Part shown: positions 55,322 to 64,000 of the stretch, in pieces
How the letters are laid out: every line of letters begins with the position of its first letter
Position numbering within the stretch: position 1 is the first letter of the stretch
Made by a program: the position numbers and the translations under genes
Origin: Comamonas odontotermitis
GTDB lineage: Bacteria; Pseudomonadota; Gammaproteobacteria; Burkholderiales; Burkholderiaceae_C
NCBI RefSeq assembly: GCF_020080045.1
Contig: NZ_CP083451.1
Coordinates: 2,604,001-2,668,000, forward strand
Reading direction: 5' to 3'
DNA length: 64,000 nt
Notes under the pieces: generated by a model
Seen by the model: the letters and a program-made list of their open reading frames with translations, nothing else
Databases searched by the model: none
Told to the model about the DNA's origin: nothing

Positions 55322-56239
55322 ATGGAAATTGCAATCATTGCCCTTGTCATCGTGGTGATATTTGTCGCCATGTCCGTCAAGATCGTGCCCCAGCAGCATG
55401 CATGGGTCAAGGAACGCCTGGGCCGCTATGCCGGCACACTGGCGCCAGGCCCGCGCTTCATCATCCCGTTCGTCGACAAGGTCGCCTACAAGCACAGCCT
55501 GAAGGAAATTCCGCTCGACGTGCCCAGCCAGGTCTGCATCACGCGTGACAACACCCAGTTGCAGGTCGATGGCATCCTGTACTTCCAGGTGACCGACCCG
55601 ATGCGCGCCAGCTACGGCTCGTCCAACTACATCATGGCCGTCACCCAGTTGGCTCAGACCTCGCTGCGTAGCGTGATCGGCAAGCTCGAACTCGACAAGA
55701 CCTTTGAAGAGCGCGACATGATCAATGCGCAGGTGGTCTCGGCCATTGACGAGGCCGCGCTGAACTGGGGCGTGAAGGTGCTGCGCTATGAGATCAAGGA
55801 TCTGACGCCACCGGCAGAAATCCTGCGCTCCATGCAGGCGCAGATCACGGCAGAGCGTGAAAAGCGTGCGCTGATTGCCGCCTCCGAAGGTCGCCGCCAG
55901 GAGCAGATCAATATCGCAACCGGCGAGCGCGAGGCCTTCATTGCCCGCTCCGAAGGTGAAAAACAAGCCGCCATCAACAAGGCCCAGGGCGAGGCCGCAT
56001 CGATCACTGCCGTGGCCGACGCGACCGCGCAGGCACTGGAGCGCATTGCCGCCGCCATCCGCCAGCCCGGCGGCGAGCAGGCCGTGCAGTTGAAGGTGGC
56101 CGAGCAGGCTGTCACCGCCTATGGCCAGTTGGCCAGCGATGCGACCACCACCTTGGTCGTGCCCAGCAACATGACGGAAGTCTCCAGCCTGATCACCTCG
56201 GCAATGAAGATGATCCAGACCACGCAGCGCGGCAACTGA
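55322..56239 (+). CDS. SPFH/stomatin-like membrane protease regulator (QmcA-type)
   Basis: The start at 55322 gives MEIAIIALVIVVIFVAMSVKIVPQQHAWVKERLGRYAGTLAPGP, a single N-terminal membrane helix followed by the Band 7 domain and a long helical region (ERDMINAQVVSAIDEAALNWGVKVLRYEIKDLTPPAEILRSMQAQITAEREKRA). The 305-residue length fits QmcA/stomatin. It should form membrane cages with FtsH-type proteases or organise microdomains together with NfeD. Confidence 0.93.
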   Translation: MEIAIIALVIVVIFVAMSVKIVPQQHAWVKERLGRYAGTLAPGPRFIIPFVDKVAYKHSLKEIPLDVPSQVCITRDNTQLQVDGILYFQVTDPMRASYGSSNYIMAVTQLAQTSLRSVIGKLELDKTFEERDMINAQVVSAIDEAALNWGVKVLRYEIKDLTPPAEILRSMQAQITAEREKRALIAASEGRRQEQINIATGEREAFIARSEGEKQAAINKAQGEAASITAVADATAQALERIAAAIRQPGGEQAVQLKVAEQAVTAYGQLASDATTTLVVPSNMTEVSSLITSAMKMIQTTQRGN

Positions 56240-56250
56240 CCGTCCAACCC

Positions 56251-56316
56251 ATATGGACGGGCTTCAATGTCCGTCCATAAAGCGCAAACCGCTACTGAAT
56301 CAGTAGCGGTTTTTTC
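56251..56316 (+). terminator. two hairpins after SPFH gene, second a terminator
   Basis: ATGGACGG/CCGTCCAT (56251-56279) is followed by ACCGCTACTG-AAT-CAGTAGCGGT and a T-run (56288-56316). The second hairpin is a clear rho-independent terminator. Confidence 0.8.
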
Positions 56317-56366
56317 TTGTCCGTGCGACGAAGGTATGCGTCCGGCGCCAGGCCCCGGTTTACGGC

Positions 56367-57158
56367 TTACTCCACTGGCCGCCAGCCCAGCCGGGCCGAG
56401 ATCGACTGGCTGGCCGCTTTCAGCAGCGCGGTATAGCGCTCTGGCGTATTCGCATCGCAGCGCATGGTGGGAAAGGAGATCGACAGCGCCGCAATCACCT
56501 TGCCAAAGCGGTCGAACACCGGCACGGCGATGCAGCGCAGACCGGGTTCGGCTTCTTCGTTGTCTTCGGCAAGGCCGAGCTTCCACACGCGCGGCAGGAT
56601 CTGCATCACCGCCTCGGCCGTGTCCAGCGTCTGCGGCGTGAAAATCTTCAGTGGCTGCAAATCCAGCAGCGCCCGCGCCTTGCTGGGCGTCATGTGGGCC
56701 AGCAGTACCTTGCCGATGGCCGTGCTGTGCAAGGGCTTGCGCCGCCCGATCCGCGATTGCATGCGCAACCCGAAATCCGATTCGATCTTGTGGATGTAGA
56801 TGATGGCGTCTTCATCCAGGGCGCCCAGGTGGATGGTTTCGCGTGTCAGCTCGCCCAGGCGGCGCATGTCTTCATCAGCCTCACGCACCAGATCCGTATT
56901 CTCCAGCGCCTTGCCGCCCAGCTCAAACAGCTTGAGCGTGGCGCGGTACAGCTCCGATTCGCCGTCCTGCGCCACGTAACCCAGGGCCTTGAGCGTCTGC
57001 AGCAGCCGGTGCACGGACGATTTGGACAGCGCCAGCTGCTGGGCCAGCTCGGTCACACTCACATCACGCCTGTTGCCCAGGCACTCCAGAATGGCAAACG
57101 CCTTCTCAACGGCAGCTACGGTGTCGGATTTGTCCTGGATGGTGGTCATGGGCAGCAA
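56367..57158 (-). CDS. IclR-family transcriptional regulator
   Basis: This 263-residue protein has a winged HTH (VEKAFAILECLGNRRDVSVTELAQQLALSKSSVHRLLQTLKALGYV) and the IclR effector domain (GLRMQSRIGRRKPLHSTAIGKVLLAHM; EPGLRCIAVPVFDRFGKVIAALSISFP). It is encoded 39 bases after kduD on the same strand, so it probably controls the ketodeoxy-sugar-acid genes, like KdgR. Met4 is an alternative start. Confidence 0.92.
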   Translation of the reverse strand: MLPMTTIQDKSDTVAAVEKAFAILECLGNRRDVSVTELAQQLALSKSSVHRLLQTLKALGYVAQDGESELYRATLKLFELGGKALENTDLVREADEDMRRLGELTRETIHLGALDEDAIIYIHKIESDFGLRMQSRIGRRKPLHSTAIGKVLLAHMTPSKARALLDLQPLKIFTPQTLDTAEAVMQILPRVWKLGLAEDNEEAEPGLRCIAVPVFDRFGKVIAALSISFPTMRCDANTPERYTALLKAASQSISARLGWRPVE

Positions 57159-57197
57159 AACGGGGCGGTCTATGTCTTTGAGGATGTACAGATCCCA

Positions 57198-57995
57198 TTA
57201 TCGGGCCAGCCAACCGCCATCGACAGCCAGCGTATGGCCATGCACATAGTCTGCCGCAGATGAGGCCAGGAACACGGCCGCGCCGCCCAGGTCTTCCGGC
57301 GCGCCCCAGCGGCCTGCCGGAATGCGCTGCAGTATTTCGCGCGTACGGCCCGCATCCTTGCGCAGCGCCTCGGTGTTGTTGGTTTCGATATAGCCCGGAG
57401 CAATCGCGTTCACATTGATGCCCTTGGCCGCCCACTCATTGGCCAGCAGGCGCGTGAGACCCAGCACCCCACTCTTGGCCGCCGTGTACGAAGGCACCCG
57501 GATGCCGCCCTGAAAGGACAGCAGCGACGCAATATTGATGATCTTGCCGCCGCGCCACGCCCCACCCTGCTCCACCCCACGTGCCAGCATGTGGCGCGCC
57601 ACCGATTGGGACAGGAAAAACAGCGTCTTGAGGTTGGTGTCCATCACGGCATCCCAGTCTTCCTCGGAGAAATCCAGCGCATCGGCACGGCGGATGATGC
57701 CTGCGTTGTTCACCAGCACATCCACATGGCCCATGTCTGCCAGTGCCTGCTCCATCACGCCCGGGATGGCGCTGGTGGATGCCAGATCGGCCCGCACCGC
57801 CACAAACCGGCGGCCCAGCGCACGAACCTGCAGCGCGGTCTCGGTCGGCTCACTGCGATTGACACCCACGATATCGGCCCCCGCGCGCGCCAGCGCCACC
57901 GCAATGCCTGCACCGATACCGGTGTTGCACCCCGTCACCATGGCCACACGGCCACGCAGATCAAAAGGGTTGAAGGGGACAGCCGTTGGAGACAT
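57198..57995 (-). CDS. kduD: 2-dehydro-3-deoxy-D-gluconate 5-dehydrogenase-like SDR
   Basis: This 265-residue short-chain dehydrogenase has VTGCNTGIGAGIAVALARAGADIVGVNRS, NNAGIIRRADALDFSEEDWDAVMDTNLKTLF and catalytic YTAAKSGVLGL, with NVNAIAPGYIETNNTEALR, all typical of KduD. KduD interconverts 2,5-diketo-3-deoxygluconate and KDG in uronate/pectin breakdown. The adjacent KdgT-like permease supports the assignment. Confidence 0.87.
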   Translation of the reverse strand: MSPTAVPFNPFDLRGRVAMVTGCNTGIGAGIAVALARAGADIVGVNRSEPTETALQVRALGRRFVAVRADLASTSAIPGVMEQALADMGHVDVLVNNAGIIRRADALDFSEEDWDAVMDTNLKTLFFLSQSVARHMLARGVEQGGAWRGGKIINIASLLSFQGGIRVPSYTAAKSGVLGLTRLLANEWAAKGINVNAIAPGYIETNNTEALRKDAGRTREILQRIPAGRWGAPEDLGGAAVFLASSAADYVHGHTLAVDGGWLAR

Positions 57996-58017
57996 GGGGT
58001 TCCTTTTGTTTTTGTGA

Positions 58018-58335
58018 ATGACGCCGGGATGGCGTTGCTTGCAGATCGATGGCGGCCATGGGTCTCACCAGTCATGGCCCAGAGCCGGGCAATCCTTGAG
58101 ACATCTTCGGGCCCACACCATCACAGAGATAAGACAAGTATAGAAATCAAATTTATTTTCCGGAACCATGTTCTATTTTTTTCTAATTTTTTTCATTATT
58201 TTCAAAATTCCTAGGGTTTACATCATGATTTTTTATGGAATTTCTATGAAACACTGCATGCGTCAAGACTTTGTTGTCTGACAACAAACAAACCACACAT
58301 AACAAAAGCGCCTGCCGCGGCGCAAGGAAAGAGAC
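58018..58335. promoter_or_regulatory. divergent control region kduD / kdgT
   Basis: This is a 318-base AT-rich region. TTGTTGT-CTG-ACAACAA (58271-58287) is a perfect 7-bp inverted repeat of the type bound by GntR/FCD regulators. GGAACCATGTTC (58163-58174) and TGGAATTTCTATGAAA (near 58238) resemble IclR-type sites. Both directions of the cluster could be controlled from here. Confidence 0.5.
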
Positions 58336-59358
58336 ATGCACATCAAGAAAGCCATCGAGCGCGTGCCCGGCGGGCTCATGCTGATTCCCCTGCTGCTGGG
58401 CGCCTGCGTCCACACCTTTGCGCCCGATGCGGGCAAGTACTTCGGCTCGTTCACCAATGGGTTGATGACGGGCACGGTGCCGATCCTGGCCGTCTGGTTC
58501 TTCTGCATGGGCGCCACCATCAACCTCAAGGCCACTGGCGTGGTACTGAAGAAATCGGGCACCCTGGTGCTCACCAAGATCCTGGTCGCCTGGGTGGTCG
58601 CCATGATCGCGACCCGGCTGCTGCCTCCCGGCGGCATTCAGACGGGTTTGTTCACCGGCCTCTCGGTGCTTGCCCTGGTGACAGCCATGGACATGACCAA
58701 TGGCGGCCTGTACGCCGCGCTGATGCAGCAGTACGGTACCCAGGAGGAAGCCGGTGCCTTTGTGCTCACCTCCATCGAATCGGGCCCACTCGTCAGCATG
58801 CTGATCCTGGGCGCCACCGGCGTGGCCGTTTTCGAGCCACGCCTTTTTGTCGGCGCAGTGCTGCCGTTTCTGATCGGTTTTGCGCTGGGCAACCTCGATG
58901 CCGAACTGCGCGAGTTCTTCGGCCGCTGTGTGCATCCCTTGATTCCGTTCTTCGGCTTTGCACTGGGCTGCTCGATTGACCTGGGCGTGATTGCCAAGAG
59001 TGGGTTCACCGGTGTGTTCGTCGGCCTGGCAGTCATCGTCATCACCGGCGTGCCGCTGATCCTGGCCGACAAGGTGATCGGCGGCGGCAACGGCACGGCA
59101 GGGCTGGCAGCTTCGTCCACTGCAGGCGCCGCGGTGGCCAATCCGCAGATCATCGGCAACATGATCCCCGAGCTCAAGCCCATGGCCGATTCGGCCACCG
59201 CCATCACCGCCACGGCCTGCCTGCTCACCGCCATCCTGGTGCCGATCCTCACCGCGATGTGGGCGCGCAAGTACGGAATGCTGCGAAATAAGGAGCAAAC
59301 TGCGCAAACTGCACCTGCGCAAAACCCCAATTCACTGGTGCAGGATGGCCATTTCTGA
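58336..59358 (+). CDS. kdgT: 2-keto-3-deoxygluconate permease KdgT
   Basis: This 340-residue polytopic transporter of the KdgT family has [83 protein letters not shown] and [27 protein letters not shown], the family signatures. It imports KDG by proton symport. It is first in the plus-strand kdgT-SDR-FAH run. Confidence 0.92.
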   Translation: MHIKKAIERVPGGLMLIPLLLGACVHTFAPDAGKYFGSFTNGLMTGTVPILAVWFFCMGATINLKATGVVLKKSGTLVLTKILVAWVVAMIATRLLPPGGIQTGLFTGLSVLALVTAMDMTNGGLYAALMQQYGTQEEAGAFVLTSIESGPLVSMLILGATGVAVFEPRLFVGAVLPFLIGFALGNLDAELREFFGRCVHPLIPFFGFALGCSIDLGVIAKSGFTGVFVGLAVIVITGVPLILADKVIGGGNGTAGLAASSTAGAAVANPQIIGNMIPELKPMADSATAITATACLLTAILVPILTAMWARKYGMLRNKEQTAQTAPAQNPNSLVQDGHF

Positions 59359-59411
59359 CCACCGAACACAGCCAACCCCCAAGGAAAGATCGACAGGAAA
59401 GATGAGAAAGA

Positions 59412-60173
59412 ATGAGTAATTTGACCCTCCCCTCCCAACGCCTTGCAGGCAAGGTGGCCCTGGTGACCGCAGCTGGCCAGGGCATTGGTCGCGCCAGTGC
59501 CGAGCGGCTGGCCGCCGAAGGCGCGCGCGTGATCGCCACCGACATCCACATGCAGTCGCTCTCGGGCTCCGGCCTGGATGCACGGCAGCTTGACGTGCTG
59601 GACAACGCCCAGGTGCAGGCGCTGGCGGCCGAACTGGGGCCCATCGACATCCTGTTCAACTGCGCAGGCTTCGTACATGCGGGCTCCATCCTGGAATGCA
59701 GCGAAACCGACTGGGACTTTGCCTTCGACCTGAATGTGAAGGCCATGTACCGCACCATCCGTGCCTTTCTGCCCGGCATGCTGCAAAAGGGCGCTGGCAG
59801 CATCATCAACATGTCGTCGGCTGCCTCCAGCATCAAGGGCGTGCCCAACCGCTTTGCCTACAGCGCCTCCAAGGCTGCCGTCATCGGCATGACCAAGTCG
59901 ATTGCCGCCGATTACTGCACCAAGGGCGTGCGCTGCAATGCCATCTGCCCTGGCACGGTCGATTCGCCATCGCTCGCCCAGCGCATTGCCACGCAGGCGC
60001 AGCACGAAGGCCGCTCGGTGGACGAAGTGCGCGCCGCCTTCATCGCGCGCCAGCCCATGGGCCGCGTGGGCAAGCCCGAGGAAATCGCGGCGCTGGTGGC
60101 CTACCTGGCTTCCGACGAAGCCGCCTTCACCACGGGCCAGGCGCATGTGATCGACGGCGGCTGGGCCAACTGA
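59412..60173 (+). CDS. SDR dehydrogenase, 2-keto-3-deoxy-sugar-acid type
   Basis: This 253-residue short-chain dehydrogenase has LAGKVALVTAAGQGIGRASAERLAAEGARVIATDI, FNCAGFVHAGSILECSETDWDFAFDLNVKAMYRTIRAF, catalytic YSASKAAVIGMTKSIA and ICPGTVDSPSLAQRI. This is the BDH2-like group that includes 2-keto-3-deoxy-L-fuconate and L-rhamnonate dehydrogenases. With the FAH-family gene downstream it suggests oxidation of a ketodeoxy acid to a 2,4-diketo acid. Confidence 0.82.
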   Translation: MSNLTLPSQRLAGKVALVTAAGQGIGRASAERLAAEGARVIATDIHMQSLSGSGLDARQLDVLDNAQVQALAAELGPIDILFNCAGFVHAGSILECSETDWDFAFDLNVKAMYRTIRAFLPGMLQKGAGSIINMSSAASSIKGVPNRFAYSASKAAVIGMTKSIAADYCTKGVRCNAICPGTVDSPSLAQRIATQAQHEGRSVDEVRAAFIARQPMGRVGKPEEIAALVAYLASDEAAFTTGQAHVIDGGWAN

Positions 60174-60251
60174 CTACAGCTGCTCGCAACGAATGACAAC
60201 GAGTGGGTAGCGGCTGCGTGACACCCCTCGCACCCCGCCCTGCATAGACTA

Positions 60252-60282
60252 AAGAACATTCTCAAACGGCCCAAGGGCTATG
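60252..60282 (+). repeat. 31-bp copy of DUF4124 gene segment
   Basis: This segment is identical over 31 bases to 15574-15604 inside the DUF4124 gene (both contain AAGAACATTCTCAAACGG). It lies in the 137-base gap ahead of the FAH gene and is followed by GAGAACATT, which forms TTCTCA/TGAGAA pairing with it. Confidence 0.8.
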
Positions 60283-60310
60283 AGAACATTGTTTTGATAA
60301 TGGAGACTGC

Positions 60311-61156
60311 ATGAAACTGCTGCGCTACGGCCCTGTGGGCCAGGAAAAACCCGGATTGCTGGATGCCAGCAACACCTTGCGCGACCTGTCTGGCGTGGTG
60401 GCCGACATCCACGGCGACACCCTGAGCGATACGGCGCTCGCCAAGCTGCGCGCCATTGACCCGGCCACCCTGCCCGCCGTCGGCGGCCAGCCCCGCATTG
60501 GCCCCTGCGTAGGCCGGGTGGGCAAATTCATCTGCATCGGCCTGAACTATGCCGACCACGCCGCCGAATCAGGCGCGGCGATTCCCACCGAGCCCGTGGT
60601 GTTTGGCAAATGGACCAGCGCCATCTGCGGCCCCAACGACGACGTCGAGATTCCGCGCGGATCGACCAAAACTGACTGGGAGGTGGAACTGGGTGTGGTG
60701 ATCGGCAAGCCCGCCAAATACATCACCGAGGCCGAGGCGCTCGACCATGTAGCTGGTTACTGCGTGATCAATGATGTGTCCGAACGCGAATGGCAGATAG
60801 AGCGCGGCGGCACCTGGGACAAGGGCAAGGGGTTCGACACCTTCGGCCCCATCGGCCCCTGGCTGGTGACGCGTGACGAAGTGCCCAATCCGCAGAACCT
60901 CACCATGTGGCTGGATGTGGATGGCAAGCGCTTCCAGAACGGCAACACCAAAACCATGATCTTCACCGTGGCGCAGATCATCGCCTACCTCAGCCGGTGC
61001 ATGAGCCTGCAACCAGGCGATGTGATCTCGACCGGCACGCCACCCGGCGTCGGCCTGGGCATCAAGCCCACGCCCGTCTACCTGAAGGCGGGCCAGACCA
61101 TGCGCCTGGGGATTGAGGGCCTGGGCGAGCAGCAGCAGACCACGGTCGCCGCCTGA
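60311..61156 (+). CDS. fumarylacetoacetate hydrolase-family enzyme
   Basis: This 281-residue FAH-fold hydrolase has IGLNYADHAAESGAAIPTEPVVFGKWTSAICGPNDDVEIPRGSTKTDWEVELGVVIG with the Glu/Asp metal ligands and VSEREWQIERGGTWDKGKGFDTFGPIGPWLVT. This close group includes ureidoglycolate lyase-like and 2,4-diketo-3-deoxy-L-rhamnonate/fuconate hydrolases, which cut the C-C bond to give pyruvate plus a hydroxy acid. Context with KdgT and the SDR favours the diketo-acid hydrolase. Confidence 0.85.
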   Translation: MKLLRYGPVGQEKPGLLDASNTLRDLSGVVADIHGDTLSDTALAKLRAIDPATLPAVGGQPRIGPCVGRVGKFICIGLNYADHAAESGAAIPTEPVVFGKWTSAICGPNDDVEIPRGSTKTDWEVELGVVIGKPAKYITEAEALDHVAGYCVINDVSEREWQIERGGTWDKGKGFDTFGPIGPWLVTRDEVPNPQNLTMWLDVDGKRFQNGNTKTMIFTVAQIIAYLSRCMSLQPGDVISTGTPPGVGLGIKPTPVYLKAGQTMRLGIEGLGEQQQTTVAA

Positions 61157-61175
61157 TCCACTGTGGCACCGAACG

Positions 61176-61204
61176 GCCCGCACGGCGTTGCCCTGCGGGC
61201 TTTT
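61176..61204 (+). terminator. terminator after FAH gene
   Basis: GCCCGCA-CGGCGTTGCCC-TGCGGGC followed by TTTT, 20 bases after the stop. Confidence 0.8.
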
Positions 61205-61450
61205 GCTATCTAAGCGCTGGCATCTTCGGGGCACCCGGGCCATGTGGATCATTGCTCAGGTCTTCTCGGCGATCTCGGGTTCGGTGGTTGCCAGCAGCAC
61301 CTTATGCATCAACGAAAGCAATCCAAATTGAGATTCAGATAGAACTTCAACTATCAAATACCTGTTAACGCTGACGTACAAACCAACCATTGCTCATCTT
61401 TTGATACAGGAATATCCGCTAAGCTTCGCAGCTTCATTCGCCCATCATGA

Positions 61451-61786
61451 ATGCCCATGAGCCGCCTGCTTGCACAACTTCTTGTTCCTTTGGCCCTGGC
61501 CAGCCTGTCTGCTCCCGTCTGGGCGCATGACGACGACCACCATGGACGCCGCCACCATCGCAAGGAGTACAAGGAAGAGTACTGGGACGGCCAGTGCAAG
61601 GTCGAGCGCAAGTGGAAGAAGAATGGCGAGTACAAGGAAAAGCGCAAGTGCCGCGACCGGCCCGTCGTCTACCAGCAGCCGGTGTATGTGGAGCCGCAAC
61701 CGGTTGTGGTGGCCCCCCGCCCCGTGATCGCCGTTCCCAGGCCCGAAGCCATTGTGATCAGCCCGCAGATCGTGATTCGTCCCTGA
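61451..61786 (+). CDS. small exported histidine/arginine-rich protein
   Basis: This 111-residue product has signal peptide MPMSRLLAQLLVPLALASLSAPVWA, then a His-rich DDDHHGRRHHRKEYKEEYWDGQCKVERKWKKNGEYKEKRKC with two Cys, and a C-terminal Pro/Val-rich repeat (PVYVEPQPVVVAPRPVIAVPRP). It is periplasmic or outer-membrane exposed, with unknown function. Metal binding through the His cluster is possible but unproved. Confidence 0.7.
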   Translation: MPMSRLLAQLLVPLALASLSAPVWAHDDDHHGRRHHRKEYKEEYWDGQCKVERKWKKNGEYKEKRKCRDRPVVYQQPVYVEPQPVVVAPRPVIAVPRPEAIVISPQIVIRP

Positions 61787-61881
61787 CGGCTGTGCGTCAA
61801 GCCACTTGAAGCATTTATGAGCCCTGGCGCCCGATGGGAAAGCGCCTCTAGCTATATAAAAAATAGCAAATCAGTTCACTG

Positions 61882-61917
61882 CAAAGCGCTGTCAGACACT
61901 TGTTTGACAGCGCTTTG
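61882..61917. terminator. perfect 13-bp inverted repeat before P1 peptidase gene
   Basis: CAAAGCGCTGTCA (61882-61894) and TGACAGCGCTTTG (61905-61917) pair perfectly across a 10-base loop and are followed by GATTTTG. It could be a terminator for the upstream gene or an operator for the peptidase gene 45 bases on. An AT-rich CTATATAAAAAATAG stem precedes it, like the dispersed repeats. Confidence 0.5.
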
Positions 61918-61962
61918 GATTTTGTGGCACCTGCGCGCTCAGCCTTGGCCCACAATCGGCCC

Positions 61963-62985
61963 ATGTCTTTCAACGCAAAACAATTTCCGGCCACGGGCGC
62001 CATCACCCTGGTGCAAGGCATCGAGGTCGGTCACTTCACGGACAGCCGCCGCCCCACGGGTTGCACAGCCATTCTGGCCAGAGATGGCGCGGTGGGCGGC
62101 GTGGACGTACGCGGCGCCGCCCCCGGCACGCGCGAGACTGACCTGCTGCACCCCACCAATCTGGTCGAGCGCGTGCACGCCATCGTGCTGGCCGGTGGCA
62201 GCGCCTGGGGGCTGGATGCTGCCAGCGGAGCCATGCGCTGGCTTGAAGAGCAAGGTGTGGGCCTGGACATCTCGGTGGGCCGCATTCCCCTGGTGCCTGC
62301 GGCCGTACTGTTTGATGTGCTGGTGGGCGATATGCGCGTGCGCCCCGACGCCGCCGCCGGCTATGCCGCATGCAAGGCGGCCAGCCGCGCCATGCCTACG
62401 CAAGGCAATGTGGGCGCCGGTGCGGGCGCTGCCGTAGGCAAGATCTTTGGCATCGACCGCGCCATGAAAGGCGGCATTGGCACGGCTTCTGTCACTGTCG
62501 ACGGCGTGACCGTGGGCGCCATCATTGCCTGCAACGCACTGGGCGATGTGATCCACCCCGACACCGCCCAGGTGGTAGCGGGCGCGCGTACCGCAGATGG
62601 CAGGCAACTCATGGATACGCGCCGCGCCCTGCTGCGTGGCGAGCCGCCCAGGCCGTTGTTGGCGGGCACCAACACCACCATTGGCGCGGTGGCAACAGAC
62701 GCCACCATCACCAAGGCCCAGGCGAGCCGCCTGGCCACCGTCGCACACGATGGCCTGGCGCGCGCCATCAACCCGGTGCACACCATGTCGGACGGCGACA
62801 CGCTTTTCTGCCTGGGCACGGGTGCCACCGGCCGCAGCCCTGGCATGATGGTGCTGGCCACCATGGCCGCCGAAGCCGTGGCCCAGGCCACCTTGCAGGC
62901 TGTGCTGCACGCGCGCAGCTTACATCTGGATGCCGGAGAAAACCACAAAGCGCTGCACTTGCCCAGCGCCGCTGATTTACAGTAA
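61963..62985 (+). CDS. P1 family (DmpA-like) peptidase
   Basis: Start ATG 61963 gives [39 protein letters not shown]. The 340-residue protein of the DmpA/peptidase S58 family has [29 protein letters not shown] and the autoprocessing region [27 protein letters not shown], then [26 protein letters not shown] with the expected catalytic serine/threonine stretch. It is an N-terminal-nucleophile aminopeptidase, usually on beta-amino or D-amino acid peptides. Confidence 0.85.
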   Translation: MSFNAKQFPATGAITLVQGIEVGHFTDSRRPTGCTAILARDGAVGGVDVRGAAPGTRETDLLHPTNLVERVHAIVLAGGSAWGLDAASGAMRWLEEQGVGLDISVGRIPLVPAAVLFDVLVGDMRVRPDAAAGYAACKAASRAMPTQGNVGAGAGAAVGKIFGIDRAMKGGIGTASVTVDGVTVGAIIACNALGDVIHPDTAQVVAGARTADGRQLMDTRRALLRGEPPRPLLAGTNTTIGAVATDATITKAQASRLATVAHDGLARAINPVHTMSDGDTLFCLGTGATGRSPGMMVLATMAAEAVAQATLQAVLHARSLHLDAGENHKALHLPSAADLQ

Positions 62986-63026
62986 GCGGTCTTCCAATAC
63001 CGCTGCATGCGCAGCACCCGAACACC

Positions 63027-64000
63027 ATGGGTGACCGATCCACCACGATGCGCCACAAGGCCTACCAACTGCGCCAGACGTTGATCACGCTGGTGCTCAA
63101 TATCCGCGATGCAGTGGTGTCCGGCGGGCCCTTGGTGATCATTGCGGTGGCGCTGATCGTGGCGGCCTACTGGTGGCTCAAGCCCAATCCGCCGTCGCAA
63201 GTGACGCTCGCCACCGGCCCGGCGCAAAGCGCCTATGCCAGTTTTGGCGACCAATACCGTTCGGCACTTGCCAGCAACAAGATCATGGTGAATCTGGAGG
63301 CCAGCGAAGGCTCGTTCAGCAACCTCCAACTGCTGCGCGAAGGCAAGGCAGACCTCGCCTTTGTGCAAGGCGGAACGGCCAGCCTGACCGATGAAGACCT
63401 GGAAAGCCTCACCTCGCTGGGCGCGCTCTTTCTTGAGCCGGTCTGGCTGTTCTACCGCACCGATGCGGCGCAGCGCCTCAACAAGCGCCCGCAGTTGACC
63501 AGCATGACCCAGCTGGCCGGCTGGAAGGTGAATGTCGGCACGGCTGGCAGCGGCGTGCCCACCCTGTTCAACCAGCTGCTCGAGGCCAACCACCTCAGCC
63601 CCAGGCAGCTGACGCTGTCGCAATTGACGGAAACACCGGCCACGGTCGATTTTCTGGCGGGCAAGCTCGATGCCATGGTCTTCGTCTCCGCGCCCGAATC
63701 CCTGATGGTGCAGATGCTGCTGCAAACGCCCGGGGTGCAGTTGATGGATTTTCCGCAGAACGAGGCCTATGGCCGCAAGTTCAGGTTCTTGACGCCGGTC
63801 ACGCTGCCGCGCGGCATCGTGGATCTGGCAGCGAACGTGCCGCCGCGCAATGTGCACCTCCTGGCATCCACCACCTCGCTTCTGGCGCGCGACGATACCC
63901 ACCCCGCCATCAAGCAGCTGTTTGCCCAGGCGTCGCAGAACATCCACAGCAATGCAGGTTGGTTCAACCGGACGCGTGATTTTCCCAATACCAAGAGCAG
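63027..64000 (+). CDS. TAXI-family TRAP transporter binding protein (cut by window edge)
   Basis: ATG 63027 opens a frame that runs off the end (324 complete codons). The product begins [17 protein letters not shown], then a membrane helix [19 protein letters not shown], then [58 protein letters not shown], the TAXI pattern. TAXI proteins deliver substrates such as glutamate or other small acids to TRAP permeases; this one is membrane anchored rather than secreted. No permease is in view. Confidence 0.85.
   Translation, partial: MGDRSTTMRHKAYQLRQTLITLVLNIRDAVVSGGPLVIIAVALIVAAYWWLKPNPPSQVTLATGPAQSAYASFGDQYRSALASNKIMVNLEASEGSFSNLQLLREGKADLAFVQGGTASLTDEDLESLTSLGALFLEPVWLFYRTDAAQRLNKRPQLTSMTQLAGWKVNVGTAGSGVPTLFNQLLEANHLSPRQLTLSQLTETPATVDFLAGKLDAMVFVSAPESLMVQMLLQTPGVQLMDFPQNEAYGRKFRFLTPVTLPRGIVDLAANVPPRNVHLLASTTSLLARDDTHPAIKQLFAQASQNIHSNAGWFNRTRDFPNTKS

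Overview
The window looks like a chromosome segment of a high-GC betaproteobacterium of the family Comamonadaceae (Comamonas/Delftia-like). It has a rimP-nusA-infB-rbfA-truB-typA operon, guaB/guaA, RnfH-RatA-SmpB, yejABEF, Bug-type (tripartite tricarboxylate) binding proteins, a TAXI protein and a DUF4124 protein. Short hairpin repeats with the core ATAGCTNNTKGCGCTT are scattered between genes. The genus is an inference from gene content; no 16S gene is present.

Region 1 (about 127-11395) is an integrated, plasmid-like mobile island at the 3' end of guaA. A 15-bp direct repeat (TCACTCCCACTCAAT) lies at 127-141 and again over the last codons of guaA at 11381-11395; I read these as attL and attR. 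From left to right the island holds: a truncated addiction-module antidote; a two-gene ATPase plus PD-(D/E)XK-like cassette that is probably defensive; an oriT resembling that of IncP plasmid RK2; a run of 10-bp phased CGC repeats beside the predicted nic site; a TraC-like gene; trbJ, a trbK-position gene and trbL only; an iteron oriV with a DnaA box; repA (IncW/RPA type); alpA; and a P4-type tyrosine integrase. No relaxase and no other mating-pair genes are present, so the island should be mobilised by a helper while supplying its own VirB5/VirB6-like parts. The trbJ and alpA promoters share a near-identical leader and an operator half-site at the same distance from the start codon, so transfer and replication/excision genes are probably co-regulated.

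Region 2 (11381-17990) holds guaA and guaB on the minus strand with a vapBC toxin-antitoxin pair between them, then a DUF4124 protein, rnfH-ratA, smpB and a secreted-repeat lipoprotein. Region 3 (18004-25357) is an acyl-CoA catabolic cluster: CoA-transferase, MaoC hydratase, Bug binding protein, two acyl-CoA dehydrogenases and an enoyl-CoA hydratase/HIBCH-like enzyme, with a divergent LysR regulator. Region 4 (25417-37815) holds the translation operon, a thioredoxin, cbpA-cbpM and a lipocalin. Region 5 (37941-46000) holds livGF and yejABEF with a DUF2127 gene on the opposite strand inside it.

Region 6 (46111-56316) holds fabI, a RhuM-Fic/Doc protein, a two-HMA copper P-type ATPase, a periplasmic LigE-type ligase, a large basic amino-acid decarboxylase with a histone-like tail, and an NfeD-SPFH pair. 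Region 7 (56367-61204) is a ketodeoxy-sugar-acid cluster: IclR regulator, KduD, KdgT permease, an SDR dehydrogenase and a fumarylacetoacetate-hydrolase-family enzyme. The window ends with a small secreted protein, a P1/DmpA peptidase and a TAXI-family binding protein that runs off the edge.
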